Part shown: positions 7,527 to 14,962 of the stretch, in pieces
How the letters are laid out: each line of letters begins with the position of its first letter
Position numbering within the stretch: the first letter of the stretch is position 1
Translations under genes and position numbers: made by a program
The notes under the pieces: generated by a model
The model's database searches: none
The model's input: the letters and a program-made list of their open reading frames with translations, nothing else
What the model was told of the DNA's origin: nothing
Source: a virus
Direction: 5' to 3' (one strand)
IMG/VR virus record: IMGVR_UViG_3300034682_000436
Span: 1-30,610 of that record
DNA: 30,610 nucleotides

Positions 7527-8239
7527 ATGCCAAATACCCCCTGCAGTTTGCCGATCACGCCCGTTATCGCCTCTGTAACCGAACCGCCAAGCGATGTGTT
7601 ACCCAGCGCACTGACAGTGTTTGTCCATGCGCTGCTGTTGTTCTGGTCACCACCATCAATTTTGCTGAGGAAACTGTTTACGGCCTGGTCAGCTGCGGTT
7701 TCGGTAATAAGCGGCTGCTCGAAATCCCAGAGCCAGGAGCGCTGAGGAAGCGGATCATTACCGGCTGAGTTGTCCTTAACCGTTTTCAGGATGCAGTTGT
7801 TATATATCAGCGACGGGGTGGCCACGATGTAAGTACCGCCCAGGTTGGCATGTGCCTGAAGCACCGCCTGAAGCGAGCTTAGGGTTACCAGTTTGGTCAT
7901 AGCGCCGGTATTCTCGTTCACCGGCGCGTCCATCATCAGGCTGACCCTCAACGGCTGAGCCAGAAGCGCGTTAGCCGCGACGGTCTGGTTAGCAAATGGG
8001 TATTTAGCAATGTCGTAGTCGACCATCGTTGCGCCCTGAACAGGACGCCAGTGACAGAAATATTTATCCAGATCAGTAAGGTTAATTGCCCCTCCTATCA
8101 GCCCGGTCACAAAGCTGGCACTCTGGGTTAGTGCCACTATGGGCAGCATGCCGCCAGGGATAGCCTCCGCAACTCCATTGCAGAGGATAACCGGTGAGAT
8201 TTCAAAGCCAAGCCGGTAGAGTTCACGAGTAAATGCCAT
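7523..8239 (-). CDS. Dit-like/baseplate initiator protein downstream of tape measure
   Basis: This 238-aa protein follows the tape measure gene and starts one base inside it. Its first half (ILCNGVAEAIPGGMLPIVALTQ, then FCHWRPVQGATMVDYDIAKYPFANQ) looks like the Dit-like N-terminal domain seen in compact contractile baseplates. The C-terminal 60 residues are Ser, Asn and Gly rich and less ordered. It probably attaches the tail tube to the hub and starts baseplate assembly. I infer the role from position and from its resemblance to Dit-like proteins. Confidence 0.6.
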   Translation of the reverse strand: MAFTRELYRLGFEISPVILCNGVAEAIPGGMLPIVALTQSASFVTGLIGGAINLTDLDKYFCHWRPVQGATMVDYDIAKYPFANQTVAANALLAQPLRVSLMMDAPVNENTGAMTKLVTLSSLQAVLQAHANLGGTYIVATPSLIYNNCILKTVKDNSAGNDPLPQRSWLWDFEQPLITETAADQAVNSFLSKIDGGDQNNSSAWTNTVSALGNTSLGGSVTEAITGVIGKLQGVFGI

Positions 8240-10059
8240 TATCCAGTCACTCCCAGCTGTGATGATGAAACGATGGCATTGCCGCCTGTGTTGTTGAATA
8301 TCTGGATAACCGCGCCCTCGCTAACCCGGTTCCCGGCTCCCTCTTTCGTGGACATGGCGGAAATGAGTTTTGCCAGAATTGCAGGGTCGTTGAGATTCAA
8401 CCTGTCGTTAGCGCCAAGCCCGGTCGTTTTAACGACGTGGCGGATATACTCCGCTGTGTCGTTCTCATTCGACGGCGCCCATTTTTTCGCTATTTCGCTG
8501 ACTGTGTTGATGCCGCGGGTGCCATAAATTTGCAGCTGTTTCGCCGATGCAAGCACACCCTCATCGAGGGTTGGGAATACCGCAAATTTTCCGCTCTGCG
8601 TGTTGTGCGTGCCGTACCCCTCTGCCCAGCGCAGATTGGTCGGGTTATTGAACCGGTCGGCGATCGTCCTGCCTTTCGCGGTGACATCAGCAGGGGTTGG
8701 GTCAACCGGCTTAACATCACCACTGGAGAAGAAGCGCTTAACACCCTTCAGCCATCCCCACACCCGAGGGTCATCTTCAGAACCAGGCGTGTAAGTCTGC
8801 CCGGTCTTCGGGTCAGTGACTGTCTTGTTGCTCAGTATTGAGGATCCGGAAGTCACATCCGATACGGAGATGTCGGTTTTACCCACGACCCAGTCGTAAA
8901 CTTTACCGATGAGCGTCCCAAGTTTTTCGATGCCGGCCATGAAGCTGTCAACGTCTTTGGTGAACTCTGGCGATGCAAGGTATTTCCCGAAGCGCTCTAT
9001 TCCGCCAGCCAGACCATCAATCCACTTACCGAGTTCTGGCGACTGCAGCACCGTATCAATGGCACCTGCCAGCGCATCAGAAAGCTTGCTCAGTTGCGGG
9101 GTTAACGGACCGAGCCCGCGCACAAACGTATTACGGATGCTCTGCCAGCTGTAATCCAGCTGGACGTTGAAATCCTGCCACTGCCGTGCCTGCTGATCGG
9201 TGATCTGCAGTAACTTCGCATCCTTCTGCGCCCGCCGTTCCATCGCATCTATTTCTTCATCGCTCATGTTTTTAAAGCGATTCAGGTCATCAAGGCTGAA
9301 GAAGTTCGTCAGGCCGTAGGCGTTGGCTCCCTGCAGAGTGCTGCCGTTTTTGACAAAGATGTCTCGAGCATTGCGAATCAGCTGCGGAAGAAGTTTGGCC
9401 GGGTCCTGGTCAGGGTTGTTAATGCCCATAGCCTGGAACTGCCAGCGCTTTGACAGGTCCATCTGGCTGTCACGAATAGCCCCCAGCGTTGCTGTTGGGT
9501 TGCCGAGCGCTTTCTGGTAGTTAATGGCTGTGGAGTCCAGCGCGCCGATGCTCGTACCGATCCCGAGAGAGGTGAAACGCTGGGAACCAGTTGTGGCCGC
9601 CAGACGGTTCAGGCCGAACAGACCACCTACGCCCAGCACGCCGGTGAACAGGCCGACGATGCCACCCCATGACAGCAGGCTTGTGGTGGCATCCCTGATG
9701 TGCCCGGCCAGAGATTTCGCGTCCTTCGTGGCGTCACTCAAAAACCCCTTTGATGAGCGAGTTTTCTTGTTGAAGTCTTCCTGACTTTTGTTCGCCCGGT
9801 CCAGGCTGTCGGTAAGCCGCTCAATGCCGCTGTTTATCGACAGAATCGCGCTTGCCCCCTCCGAAAAAGCTTTAGCCAGTAGGTCGCCCTCTGTTTTCGC
9901 TTTCGCCGTCTCTTTGGTGGCATCAGTGGCGCCATGCGCCAGCCCGCGCCATGCTTCAGGCAGGTCCTCAAGTGCAGCCTGATATTCTTTAAACTTCTCC
10001 ATAAACGCGACAAATTTGTCGTCATTTACGTCAATATCGACAATAGACTTAGCCACCAT
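8239..10059 (-). CDS. tape measure protein with C-terminal lysozyme-like domain
   Basis: This 606-aa protein sets tail length and occupies the tube. Residues 1-125 are largely coiled-coil helix with polar and Ala-rich heptads. A hydrophobic, Gly-rich stretch at about 128-150 (WGGIVGLFTGVLGVGGLFGL) could insert in the host membrane. The middle is helical. From about residue 470 a compact domain begins FNNPTNLRWAEGYG and continues with FAVFPTLDEGV and KWAPSNENDTAEYI. This matches the PRD1 P5-like/lytic transglycosylase-related lysozyme-like domain found in virion-associated muralytic proteins. The tape measure thus likely carries its own peptidoglycan-opening activity. The start overlaps the end of the frameshifted chaperone by 11 bases. 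At about 600 residues it is short for a myovirus. Confidence 0.88.
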   Translation of the reverse strand: MVAKSIVDIDVNDDKFVAFMEKFKEYQAALEDLPEAWRGLAHGATDATKETAKAKTEGDLLAKAFSEGASAILSINSGIERLTDSLDRANKSQEDFNKKTRSSKGFLSDATKDAKSLAGHIRDATTSLLSWGGIVGLFTGVLGVGGLFGLNRLAATTGSQRFTSLGIGTSIGALDSTAINYQKALGNPTATLGAIRDSQMDLSKRWQFQAMGINNPDQDPAKLLPQLIRNARDIFVKNGSTLQGANAYGLTNFFSLDDLNRFKNMSDEEIDAMERRAQKDAKLLQITDQQARQWQDFNVQLDYSWQSIRNTFVRGLGPLTPQLSKLSDALAGAIDTVLQSPELGKWIDGLAGGIERFGKYLASPEFTKDVDSFMAGIEKLGTLIGKVYDWVVGKTDISVSDVTSGSSILSNKTVTDPKTGQTYTPGSEDDPRVWGWLKGVKRFFSSGDVKPVDPTPADVTAKGRTIADRFNNPTNLRWAEGYGTHNTQSGKFAVFPTLDEGVLASAKQLQIYGTRGINTVSEIAKKWAPSNENDTAEYIRHVVKTTGLGANDRLNLNDPAILAKLISAMSTKEGAGNRVSEGAVIQIFNNTGGNAIVSSSQLGVTG

Positions 10060-10797
10060 TGAAGGAACCCCTGTCTTTTAGCGCGGAAATGATGTAACGC
10101 TGGCGGTACTGCGCCGGGCTGGCGAACTCCTCGCCGGTTATTTCCCTGATTACCCGCCAGAAACCCTCATTCGACGCCCAGTCTAGGAGGGTATATGCGA
10201 CGTTTCCGGCTGGGCATTCTGGGTCTGGGTATCGGTAGGAGGATTCGACGTCTGCAAGGAATCGCGGAACGCCGTAACGCTCGATGATACGAGTTGCCCA
10301 CCGAACATGCCGATCACTGAGCCCACCGTCGGGGCGATCAGATGGGCTTTCTGAATGGCAGAGGTAACCATAAAAAAAACCACCTCACCTTCAACTTCGC
10401 GGTATTCGTCAGGAGAGATAATCCCCTGCTTCATCGCGACTTCGAAAGATGCAGTTTTCCAGGCACCGCAGTCATTCCAGACCACAGACGTAAGGCGCTG
10501 GATCTCGTCAACGATGTTTGGGGCCTGCTGGGCCTGCTGGGCCTGCTGGTTAGCTTCGTCCATCAGCTCCTGCTCGCGCTTGAGCTTTTTGCGGAGCATC
10601 ATCGCGGCGACGCGCGCCGATCCCAGACCGCCGACCTGTGAGATGAAGTTGGTAAAGAGGTTGCCCAGCAGCAGGCAATGCTCCTCCACCACCTCATACG
10701 GGAACGGGGTCACATGCAGGTACACGATTGACCCGTCTTCCCGGGTTATGTTTGTTACCAGGTTGAGCTTTTTGTCAATTTTCACAATCAGACCCAC
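10049..10797 (-). CDS. tail assembly chaperone, long -1 frameshift product
   Basis: A -1 slip at the T8 run (10372-10379) after codon 142 of the tail chaperone gene opens a new frame of 107 further codons, ending at TAA 10049-10051. The full product is about 249 aa. The added sequence is plainly protein-like (ERYGVPRFLADVE, then TLLDWASNEGFWRVI and QYRQRYIISALKD) and ends GSFNGG, overlapping the tape measure ATG by 11 bases. In the -1 frame two TGA codons lie just upstream of the slippery run, so the frame opens exactly there. This follows the G/GT arrangement known from lambda and found in many tailed phages. It also explains why about 120 bases between the zero-frame stop and the tape measure appear non-coding. 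Confidence 0.82.
10183..10797 (-). CDS. tail assembly chaperone, short zero-frame product
   Basis: This 204-aa protein lies between the tube gene and the tape measure gene, the standard position of the lambda G / P2 E tail chaperones, which bind tape measure and tube subunits during assembly. It has a hydrophobic start (IVKIDKKLNLVTN), a helical Lys/Glu and Gln-rich centre with a QQA repeat at about residues 84-92, and an unusual tail past codon 142. That tail is decoded in the zero frame from bases that also encode the -1 extension, so part of its sequence is a by-product of the dual coding. Its start overlaps the tube gene by 10 bases. The ending TSHIPS stops at 10183. Confidence 0.8.
   Translation of the reverse strand: MGLIVKIDKKLNLVTNITREDGSIVYLHVTPFPYEVVEEHCLLLGNLFTNFISQVGGLGSARVAAMMLRKKLKREQELMDEANQQAQQAQQAPNIVDEIQRLTSVVWNDCGAWKTASFEVAMKQGIISPDEYREVEGEVVFFMVTSAIQKAHLIAPTVGSVIGMFGGQLVSSSVTAFRDSLQTSNPPTDTQTQNAQPETSHIPS
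10372..10380 (-). promoter_or_regulatory. -1 ribosomal frameshift site (T-run)
   Basis: On the minus strand the run reads G followed by eight T, in frame as GTT TTT TTT. T TTT TTT fits the X XXY YYZ slippery heptamer, and a -1 slip continues as TAT GGT TAC. Upstream in the -1 frame the reading frame is blocked by TGA codons, and downstream it is open for 107 codons. A short GCCCA/TGGGC stem lies about 25 bases downstream and could stimulate slipping, but this is weak. The site is inferred from the sequence and the known family pattern. Confidence 0.78.
10522..10548 (+). repeat. three perfect tandem copies of a 9-bp unit
   Basis: The unit GGCCTGCTG is repeated three times without change. It lies within the tail chaperone gene and encodes the Gln-Gln-Ala repeat of that protein on the minus strand. 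A 9-bp unit keeps the frame when copies are gained or lost, so length variation would be tolerated. Confidence 0.9.
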
Positions 10798-11225
10798 ATG
10801 TTGTCGTTAGCCAGGATGTAGCCGCTGATGGTCACCACGTACCCGGCATCCATACCGGTAAACGGCAGTTCGTTGAAGTTCACCAGATAAGCGTTCAGCA
10901 CGGTGAAATTACTGAGCGTGTTCGCGTCAGGGGTGATCACCACCTCGCCCAGTGCCGTATCGGTGGCGAAGCGGTTTTTGTAGCTGTCGCTAAGCCCCTG
11001 GGTACGCAGCAGATGGACGGTGACGGTCACCTGCTGATAGGGCGCCTGGCTGCCTACAGTGCCGGTCATTGTCGGGATGATATCCGTAGCCGCGCCGTCA
11101 GGACGCATACTGATCCCATCCTTGCCAAGATAAGAGGCGGTGATGTTCAGCGCAGGCACGTCAGTTACCGACACCGCGCCGCGTACACGATTAAGGAATC
11201 CCTGCGGTACTAATGGGTTTGCCAT
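10788..11225 (-). CDS. tail tube protein (DUF3277-like)
   Basis: This 145-aa beta-rich protein directly follows the DUF3383-type sheath gene and precedes the tail chaperone. That is the normal slot of the major tail tube in this group of contractile phages, where the tube belongs to DUF3277. The N-terminus (NPLVPQGFLNRVRGAV), the central VTVTVHLLRTQG strand and the C-terminal LPFTGMDAGYVVTISGYILAN fit that family and the tube fold, with strands that form the inner barrel. It would polymerise into hexameric rings around the tape measure. The gene starts three bases after the sheath stop. Confidence 0.8.
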   Translation of the reverse strand: MANPLVPQGFLNRVRGAVSVTDVPALNITASYLGKDGISMRPDGAATDIIPTMTGTVGSQAPYQQVTVTVHLLRTQGLSDSYKNRFATDTALGEVVITPDANTLSNFTVLNAYLVNFNELPFTGMDAGYVVTISGYILANDNMWV

Positions 11226-11228
11226 TTT

Positions 11229-12623
11229 TTACGCCCCTACAAAGTTGGTTACGTTCACGTTAAACGTGATGGATTCGAAGCCGCGGCGCGGCGTCATCAC
11301 GGCGCTCAGGCCGTTATATTTGCCATCGGCGTAATCTGACGGGTTCAGGCTGGTGTAATTCGCGAACGGAACGGCGTTAATTACTGCGTTCCCGGCATAC
11401 GTGCCTTTCTCGTACTCGGTATTGAAATCCTGCTGCGTCAGTGCGGTACCAATCACGCGACCCAGGATCAGGCCGTAACTGATGCCGTTGCGCAGCGTCT
11501 TCAGCGCGCGGCGTTGCAGACGGTCGATGCCGTTCTGCTCGTAGTACAGCGGGTTAACAGTGGTGTTTGACCCGTTGATGATTTCGTTGGCCAGATCCAG
11601 CTCAAGGTTGATTGCAGTCCAGGCCACTGAATACCAGTAGTTGAACGGATTGCCGTCAAGCATGTGGCCTGCCACCAGCATTTTGTTGCTCAGCCCACCT
11701 TCCGCGGCGGTGCCGACGTAGTTGATGCTGTTGTCCTGGAGTTGCTTCAGCAGCGTTCCATTGCCTTCTACCGGGTACTCTGTAACCCCGTAACCAAATC
11801 GGTACGCCATTGGCGGTACCATGTTTGAAGAGCCAGGATCGTTTACCAGCGAGGACTGGAACGGGAACGCCATGGAAAACTCGCCCGCAGGGATGTTTGT
11901 CGACTCCACACCTGCAAGCACAGATTTGTTTTTGGTGGCGACCCACGCCGGATAGGTGGCAATCGTGGTGGTGACAAAGAAATAGACCAGTGACGCCGGG
12001 CTGGTATACAGACCTGTCAGGGTTTTAAACGTCGTTTCGCCATCCCATTCGCGCGGCACCAGGTACGAGAAGAATTTCTGGTAGGTATTGCCCAGAGAAA
12101 TATCCTCATCGATGAAGTCGGCCAGTGCAGCCACAGCAGCCGCAACAGACACATCACCCAGCTCCAGCACATAGACCGCGCGGGTAGTTCCCTGGGACCA
12201 GAACGTGGTGTTCATCTCGATGATTTCGTTTGCCGCCACTGTTTTCACCGTACCCATAACTGTTGCCGTGCCGGGGTCAGTCACCAGCGGATAAGTGAAG
12301 GCGGTAGAAGTGGTCACGGTGGCCGTTACGGCGCGGTTATACGCTGCTGGAGTAACGCCAGAGACTACCAGCGGGATAGTGTCTCCAACATTCCAGCCAT
12401 GCGCCGCAGAAAGGGTCACCGTGACCACGCCGGTTGCCCAGGTGATCGTTGAAATAGTTTTAGCCGGTGAGGTGATATCCTTCAGATCGTCTTTCGTTGT
12501 CAGGAGCTGATACTCACCTGCAGCCAGGGTTGTTCCGCCCATGGAGATCATCGCGCCGGATTTGAGCAGCTGAGAGGGCTTCGGTGGATTGGTCACCGAG
12601 ACGTTAATGTTAACAATTGCCAT
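11229..12623 (-). CDS. tail sheath protein (DUF3383-like)
   Basis: This 464-aa protein is the contractile sheath, of the DUF3383 type. It begins AIVNINVSVTNPPKPSQLL and contains the family's FPFQSSLVNDPGSSNMVPPM stretch near residues 250-270 and a C-terminal domain with RRALKTLRNGISYGLILGRV. Between about residues 58 and 126 it carries an extra beta module (ATGVVTVTLSAAHGWNVGD, then AAYN, then STAFTY). This strongly resembles the FCCH/Ig-like modules of the baseplate J and cement-like proteins here. As the sheath surface is exposed, this module would decorate the tail. A sheath gene proves that the tail is contractile even though the regulatory genes are lambdoid. Confidence 0.87.
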   Translation of the reverse strand: MAIVNINVSVTNPPKPSQLLKSGAMISMGGTTLAAGEYQLLTTKDDLKDITSPAKTISTITWATGVVTVTLSAAHGWNVGDTIPLVVSGVTPAAYNRAVTATVTTSTAFTYPLVTDPGTATVMGTVKTVAANEIIEMNTTFWSQGTTRAVYVLELGDVSVAAAVAALADFIDEDISLGNTYQKFFSYLVPREWDGETTFKTLTGLYTSPASLVYFFVTTTIATYPAWVATKNKSVLAGVESTNIPAGEFSMAFPFQSSLVNDPGSSNMVPPMAYRFGYGVTEYPVEGNGTLLKQLQDNSINYVGTAAEGGLSNKMLVAGHMLDGNPFNYWYSVAWTAINLELDLANEIINGSNTTVNPLYYEQNGIDRLQRRALKTLRNGISYGLILGRVIGTALTQQDFNTEYEKGTYAGNAVINAVPFANYTSLNPSDYADGKYNGLSAVMTPRRGFESITFNVNVTNFVGA

Positions 12624-12627
12624 TTAT

Positions 12628-13569
12628 TTATTTCTCCGGGTAAATGGACGGAATCGCTGACGTGATCAGCTTGCGCGCGACGTTCCGCATGCGCTGCTGG
12701 TAATAGTTGACTTTGAACTTGATGGTTTTTCTCATGGCGATGATGTTCAGCTCGTTCTGCGTGACGCGCTCGTCCTGAACTACCGGGATATTCATCACGC
12801 CCATTTCCGCGTCATCGCCGAGCGTGTACTGCTGTACGTACCTCAGAAAATCTTCAACCCCGGCATTGCGCAGGCCAGTGATGGAGATCGTCACATCCTC
12901 GGAAACCAGCTGATACTGGTTCTGCTGCTCATCGAGGTAAAAGCTCCCGGCGATCGGCGCGGTGTTGCTGCACTTCACCGTTGCATACGGCGGAGACAGG
13001 TTCTGCGTCGACAGCATTGCCGGGAACATCGGCATGTACTGGCTCAGCGCCAGCCATACCGGCAGTGAACTCGAAACCACAACGTCCGACAGGTCGATAT
13101 CGTCGGCAGAGTTGATGATCTGCGATCGCATGTAGGGGAAGATTGCCTCCCCTGTGTAGTGGTAGAGGTTGGCCGGTTCGTTCAGCCCGGTGCGCCGGGA
13201 GAAAGAAAACTGAATTCCGAAGAACTCGCCGATATACAGGACATCAGATCCGATATCGTTGAACGGGTCGATGTCCGCCTGCGCGGTAAACGTCACGACG
13301 TTCCGGTCGTAGAGCTGCTCGTCGTCCTGGATGATTTCGGTCGTCAGGTGCAGATAACCCTTAACATCAACAGTATCGGGCTCACTGCTGGGGTCGTCCG
13401 ACAGAACAGAAGCCTTCACCCAGAAGACGAAGCCATCGAGGGGTAGCACCTTGCGGATATACTTCGTGAACGTGACCACCTGAAAGCGACTCAGGTCATC
13501 AAGACCCTGCGTCAGCGTGGCGTTAAGCTCGGTTTTTGCAGTTTGCTGCAACTCATCCAGGGAAGGCAT
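12628..13569 (-). CDS. structural protein of unknown function (neck or tail terminator region)
   Basis: I do not recognise this 313-aa protein. It lies between the tail-completion gene and the sheath gene, where tail-terminator or neck proteins are usually encoded, but it is longer than those. It has a helical start (LDELQQTAKTELNATLTQGLDD), then mixed beta strands with aromatic-rich segments (FVFWVKASVL, VWLALSQYMPMFPAML), a possible second domain at about 200-250, and a basic C-terminus (NYYQQRMRNVARKLI). It overlaps the preceding gene by 17 bases. Virion structural role is inferred from position alone. Confidence 0.6.
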   Translation of the reverse strand: MPSLDELQQTAKTELNATLTQGLDDLSRFQVVTFTKYIRKVLPLDGFVFWVKASVLSDDPSSEPDTVDVKGYLHLTTEIIQDDEQLYDRNVVTFTAQADIDPFNDIGSDVLYIGEFFGIQFSFSRRTGLNEPANLYHYTGEAIFPYMRSQIINSADDIDLSDVVVSSSLPVWLALSQYMPMFPAMLSTQNLSPPYATVKCSNTAPIAGSFYLDEQQNQYQLVSEDVTISITGLRNAGVEDFLRYVQQYTLGDDAEMGVMNIPVVQDERVTQNELNIIAMRKTIKFKVNYYQQRMRNVARKLITSAIPSIYPEK

Positions 13570-13990
13570 TTAGCACCCCGCTCACCCAGGCGCACATAGC
13601 CCCTTGGTAGGTTCCGGTATCTATGAATGAAGGGCGAGGTTTCGGCCCTTTTCCGCTCTTGAATCGCTTCGAAATACCCTCCAGCGCGCGCTTCGTTGGC
13701 ACGCCAGGCAATCCGTTCATTTCGGCGTTGTCGAGGAATCCGACGAACAGGTCATGAATCTGTGACATTGATTGTCGAAAAGGGTCACTCTGCGGCGGGA
13801 AGCCTGCAATCAAGTTTTCCAGTTGTTCCGCCATATCCTTTGCCATCAGGTCAGCAATGTCGTTGCTGTACCTGTCGAAAAACGTCTGCATGATCTGGTA
13901 CTTTTCCTCCAGATACTCGGCGACGTCTCCTGTCGTGGTGTTCTCGTCCTCATACGGGATGTCAAACACTCCCAGATGGAAGGTGATCAT
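13553..13990 (-). CDS. tail completion / virion morphogenesis protein
   Basis: This 145-aa protein starts at the ATG at 13990, which overlaps the stop of the preceding gene as ATGA. The reading frame continues 57 bases upstream, but that part has no recognisable sequence. The protein has a helical centre rich in charged residues (VAEYLEEKYQIMQTFFDRYS, MAKDMAEQLENLIAG) and a basic segment with KRFKSGKGPKPRPSFIDTG. That last stretch resembles the FxDTG element common to gp10-like tail-completion proteins (HK97 gp10, Mu virion morphogenesis). It is likely a head-tail joining component. Support is partial. Confidence 0.6.
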   Translation of the reverse strand: MITFHLGVFDIPYEDENTTTGDVAEYLEEKYQIMQTFFDRYSNDIADLMAKDMAEQLENLIAGFPPQSDPFRQSMSQIHDLFVGFLDNAEMNGLPGVPTKRALEGISKRFKSGKGPKPRPSFIDTGTYQGAMCAWVSGVLNAFPG

Positions 13991-14415
13991 GACAGCCCCC
14001 ACAGGCTGCCGAACTGCTGGGCAATCATCAGGTACCGGCGGCCCCATGGGTCCTGCAGCATCTGCAGGTCAGCCAGTGACAGGTCTTTGAAGAAGTCCGG
14101 CACCAGGCGCTGAGCGCTGGTTGAGTTATCCCCGGCTCCAGTAATTACGCCAGCCTTGAGATTATTCAGTCCATACTCTTTCCTGAACTCGGCGAATACA
14201 GATTCCGTGCCATAGTTGACCAGGAAAGACGCCCCCAGGTTGTACACGGCCACTATGTACAGATTCGGCGTGACGCACGCGATATCAGGGTTTACCCACT
14301 CAACCGCGCCGCCATACGCCAGGGTGAAAGACGGCGAGTCGTCGGGAACCTGCGCGGCGGTCACGCCCATGTCAGTTCGAACGAATTCGATGAGTCCAGA
14401 CAGGCTCGTTGTCAT
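13987..14415 (-). CDS. head-tail adaptor candidate
   Basis: This 142-aa protein lies downstream of the capsid cassette. Such adaptors (gp6/gp15-like) dock under the portal. It has no motif I can name, but it is helical with a conserved-looking LADLQMLQDPWGRRYLMIAQQ near the end, a pattern that fits a connector. The last four bases overlap the next gene. Its role is inferred from gene order. Confidence 0.5.
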   Translation of the reverse strand: MTTSLSGLIEFVRTDMGVTAAQVPDDSPSFTLAYGGAVEWVNPDIACVTPNLYIVAVYNLGASFLVNYGTESVFAEFRKEYGLNNLKAGVITGAGDNSTSAQRLVPDFFKDLSLADLQMLQDPWGRRYLMIAQQFGSLWGLS

Positions 14416-14894
14416 TTTTTCTTGCTCCCGGATTTTTCAGTCACGATTGTTTCGTTAACCGTTGGGGTGTCTTCGCTGTCTTCGCGGCCTTTCGCCTGCT
14501 CAGCGCTGACTTCCATTTCGCCGGAATAGCCGGTACCGCTTTCGCGCAGAGAACTATCCAGAGCCGCTACGGATGCCTGGCGACGGCCGTGGGCGCCACG
14601 GGTCAGGTGAATATCGTTATCGCGGATTGCTTTTTCGATTACCGACGCTGATACAGGCTTGTTCAGGCTGTAGCACAGGCCGACAAATGCCTGGCTCTGG
14701 TCGATTGTTGTCGAGTCAACCAGACCATAAACCTGATGGTGCTGCACCACCGCTTCAATCTCTTCAGTTGTGCCATCCAGTACCATCATCTGGTCGCCGT
14801 GGTTAATCGGGATCTGAATAAGGCGACCGGTCTCCAGCTTGCGATAGGCGAAAATCTGGCGCTGCTTGGTGGTGTTAGCGATATAGAGTTTCAT
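14412..14894 (-). CDS. unknown structural or accessory protein downstream of capsid gene
   Basis: This 160-aa protein follows the major capsid gene after a strong terminator. The first 60 residues are ordered (LYIANTTKQRQIFAYRKLE, GDQMMVLDGTTEE), with a beta-rich start like a small capsid-bound or adaptor domain. The last 50 residues are Ser, Glu and Gly rich with a Lys-rich end (KSGSKKK) and are probably disordered. I do not recognise a family. It overlaps the next gene by four bases. A head-associated role is inferred from its position between capsid and connector genes. Confidence 0.55.
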   Translation of the reverse strand: MKLYIANTTKQRQIFAYRKLETGRLIQIPINHGDQMMVLDGTTEEIEAVVQHHQVYGLVDSTTIDQSQAFVGLCYSLNKPVSASVIEKAIRDNDIHLTRGAHGRRQASVAALDSSLRESGTGYSGEMEVSAEQAKGREDSEDTPTVNETIVTEKSGSKKK

Positions 14895-14907
14895 TGGTTA
14901 CCCTCGT

Positions 14908-14942
14908 AAAAAAGCCCCTGCTGAGTTTCCCCGGCAGAGGCT
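14908..14942 (-). terminator. terminator after major capsid gene
   Basis: On the minus strand AGCCTCTGC pairs with GCAGGGGCT (nine pairs, one G-U) across a 12-base loop, followed by TTTTTT. It lies 20 bases after the capsid stop. It likely reduces transcription of the low-copy neck and tail genes relative to the capsid, and would be passed by Q-modified polymerase. Confidence 0.8.
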
Positions 14943-14962
14943 TAACCACTTCAAAGAATGAA

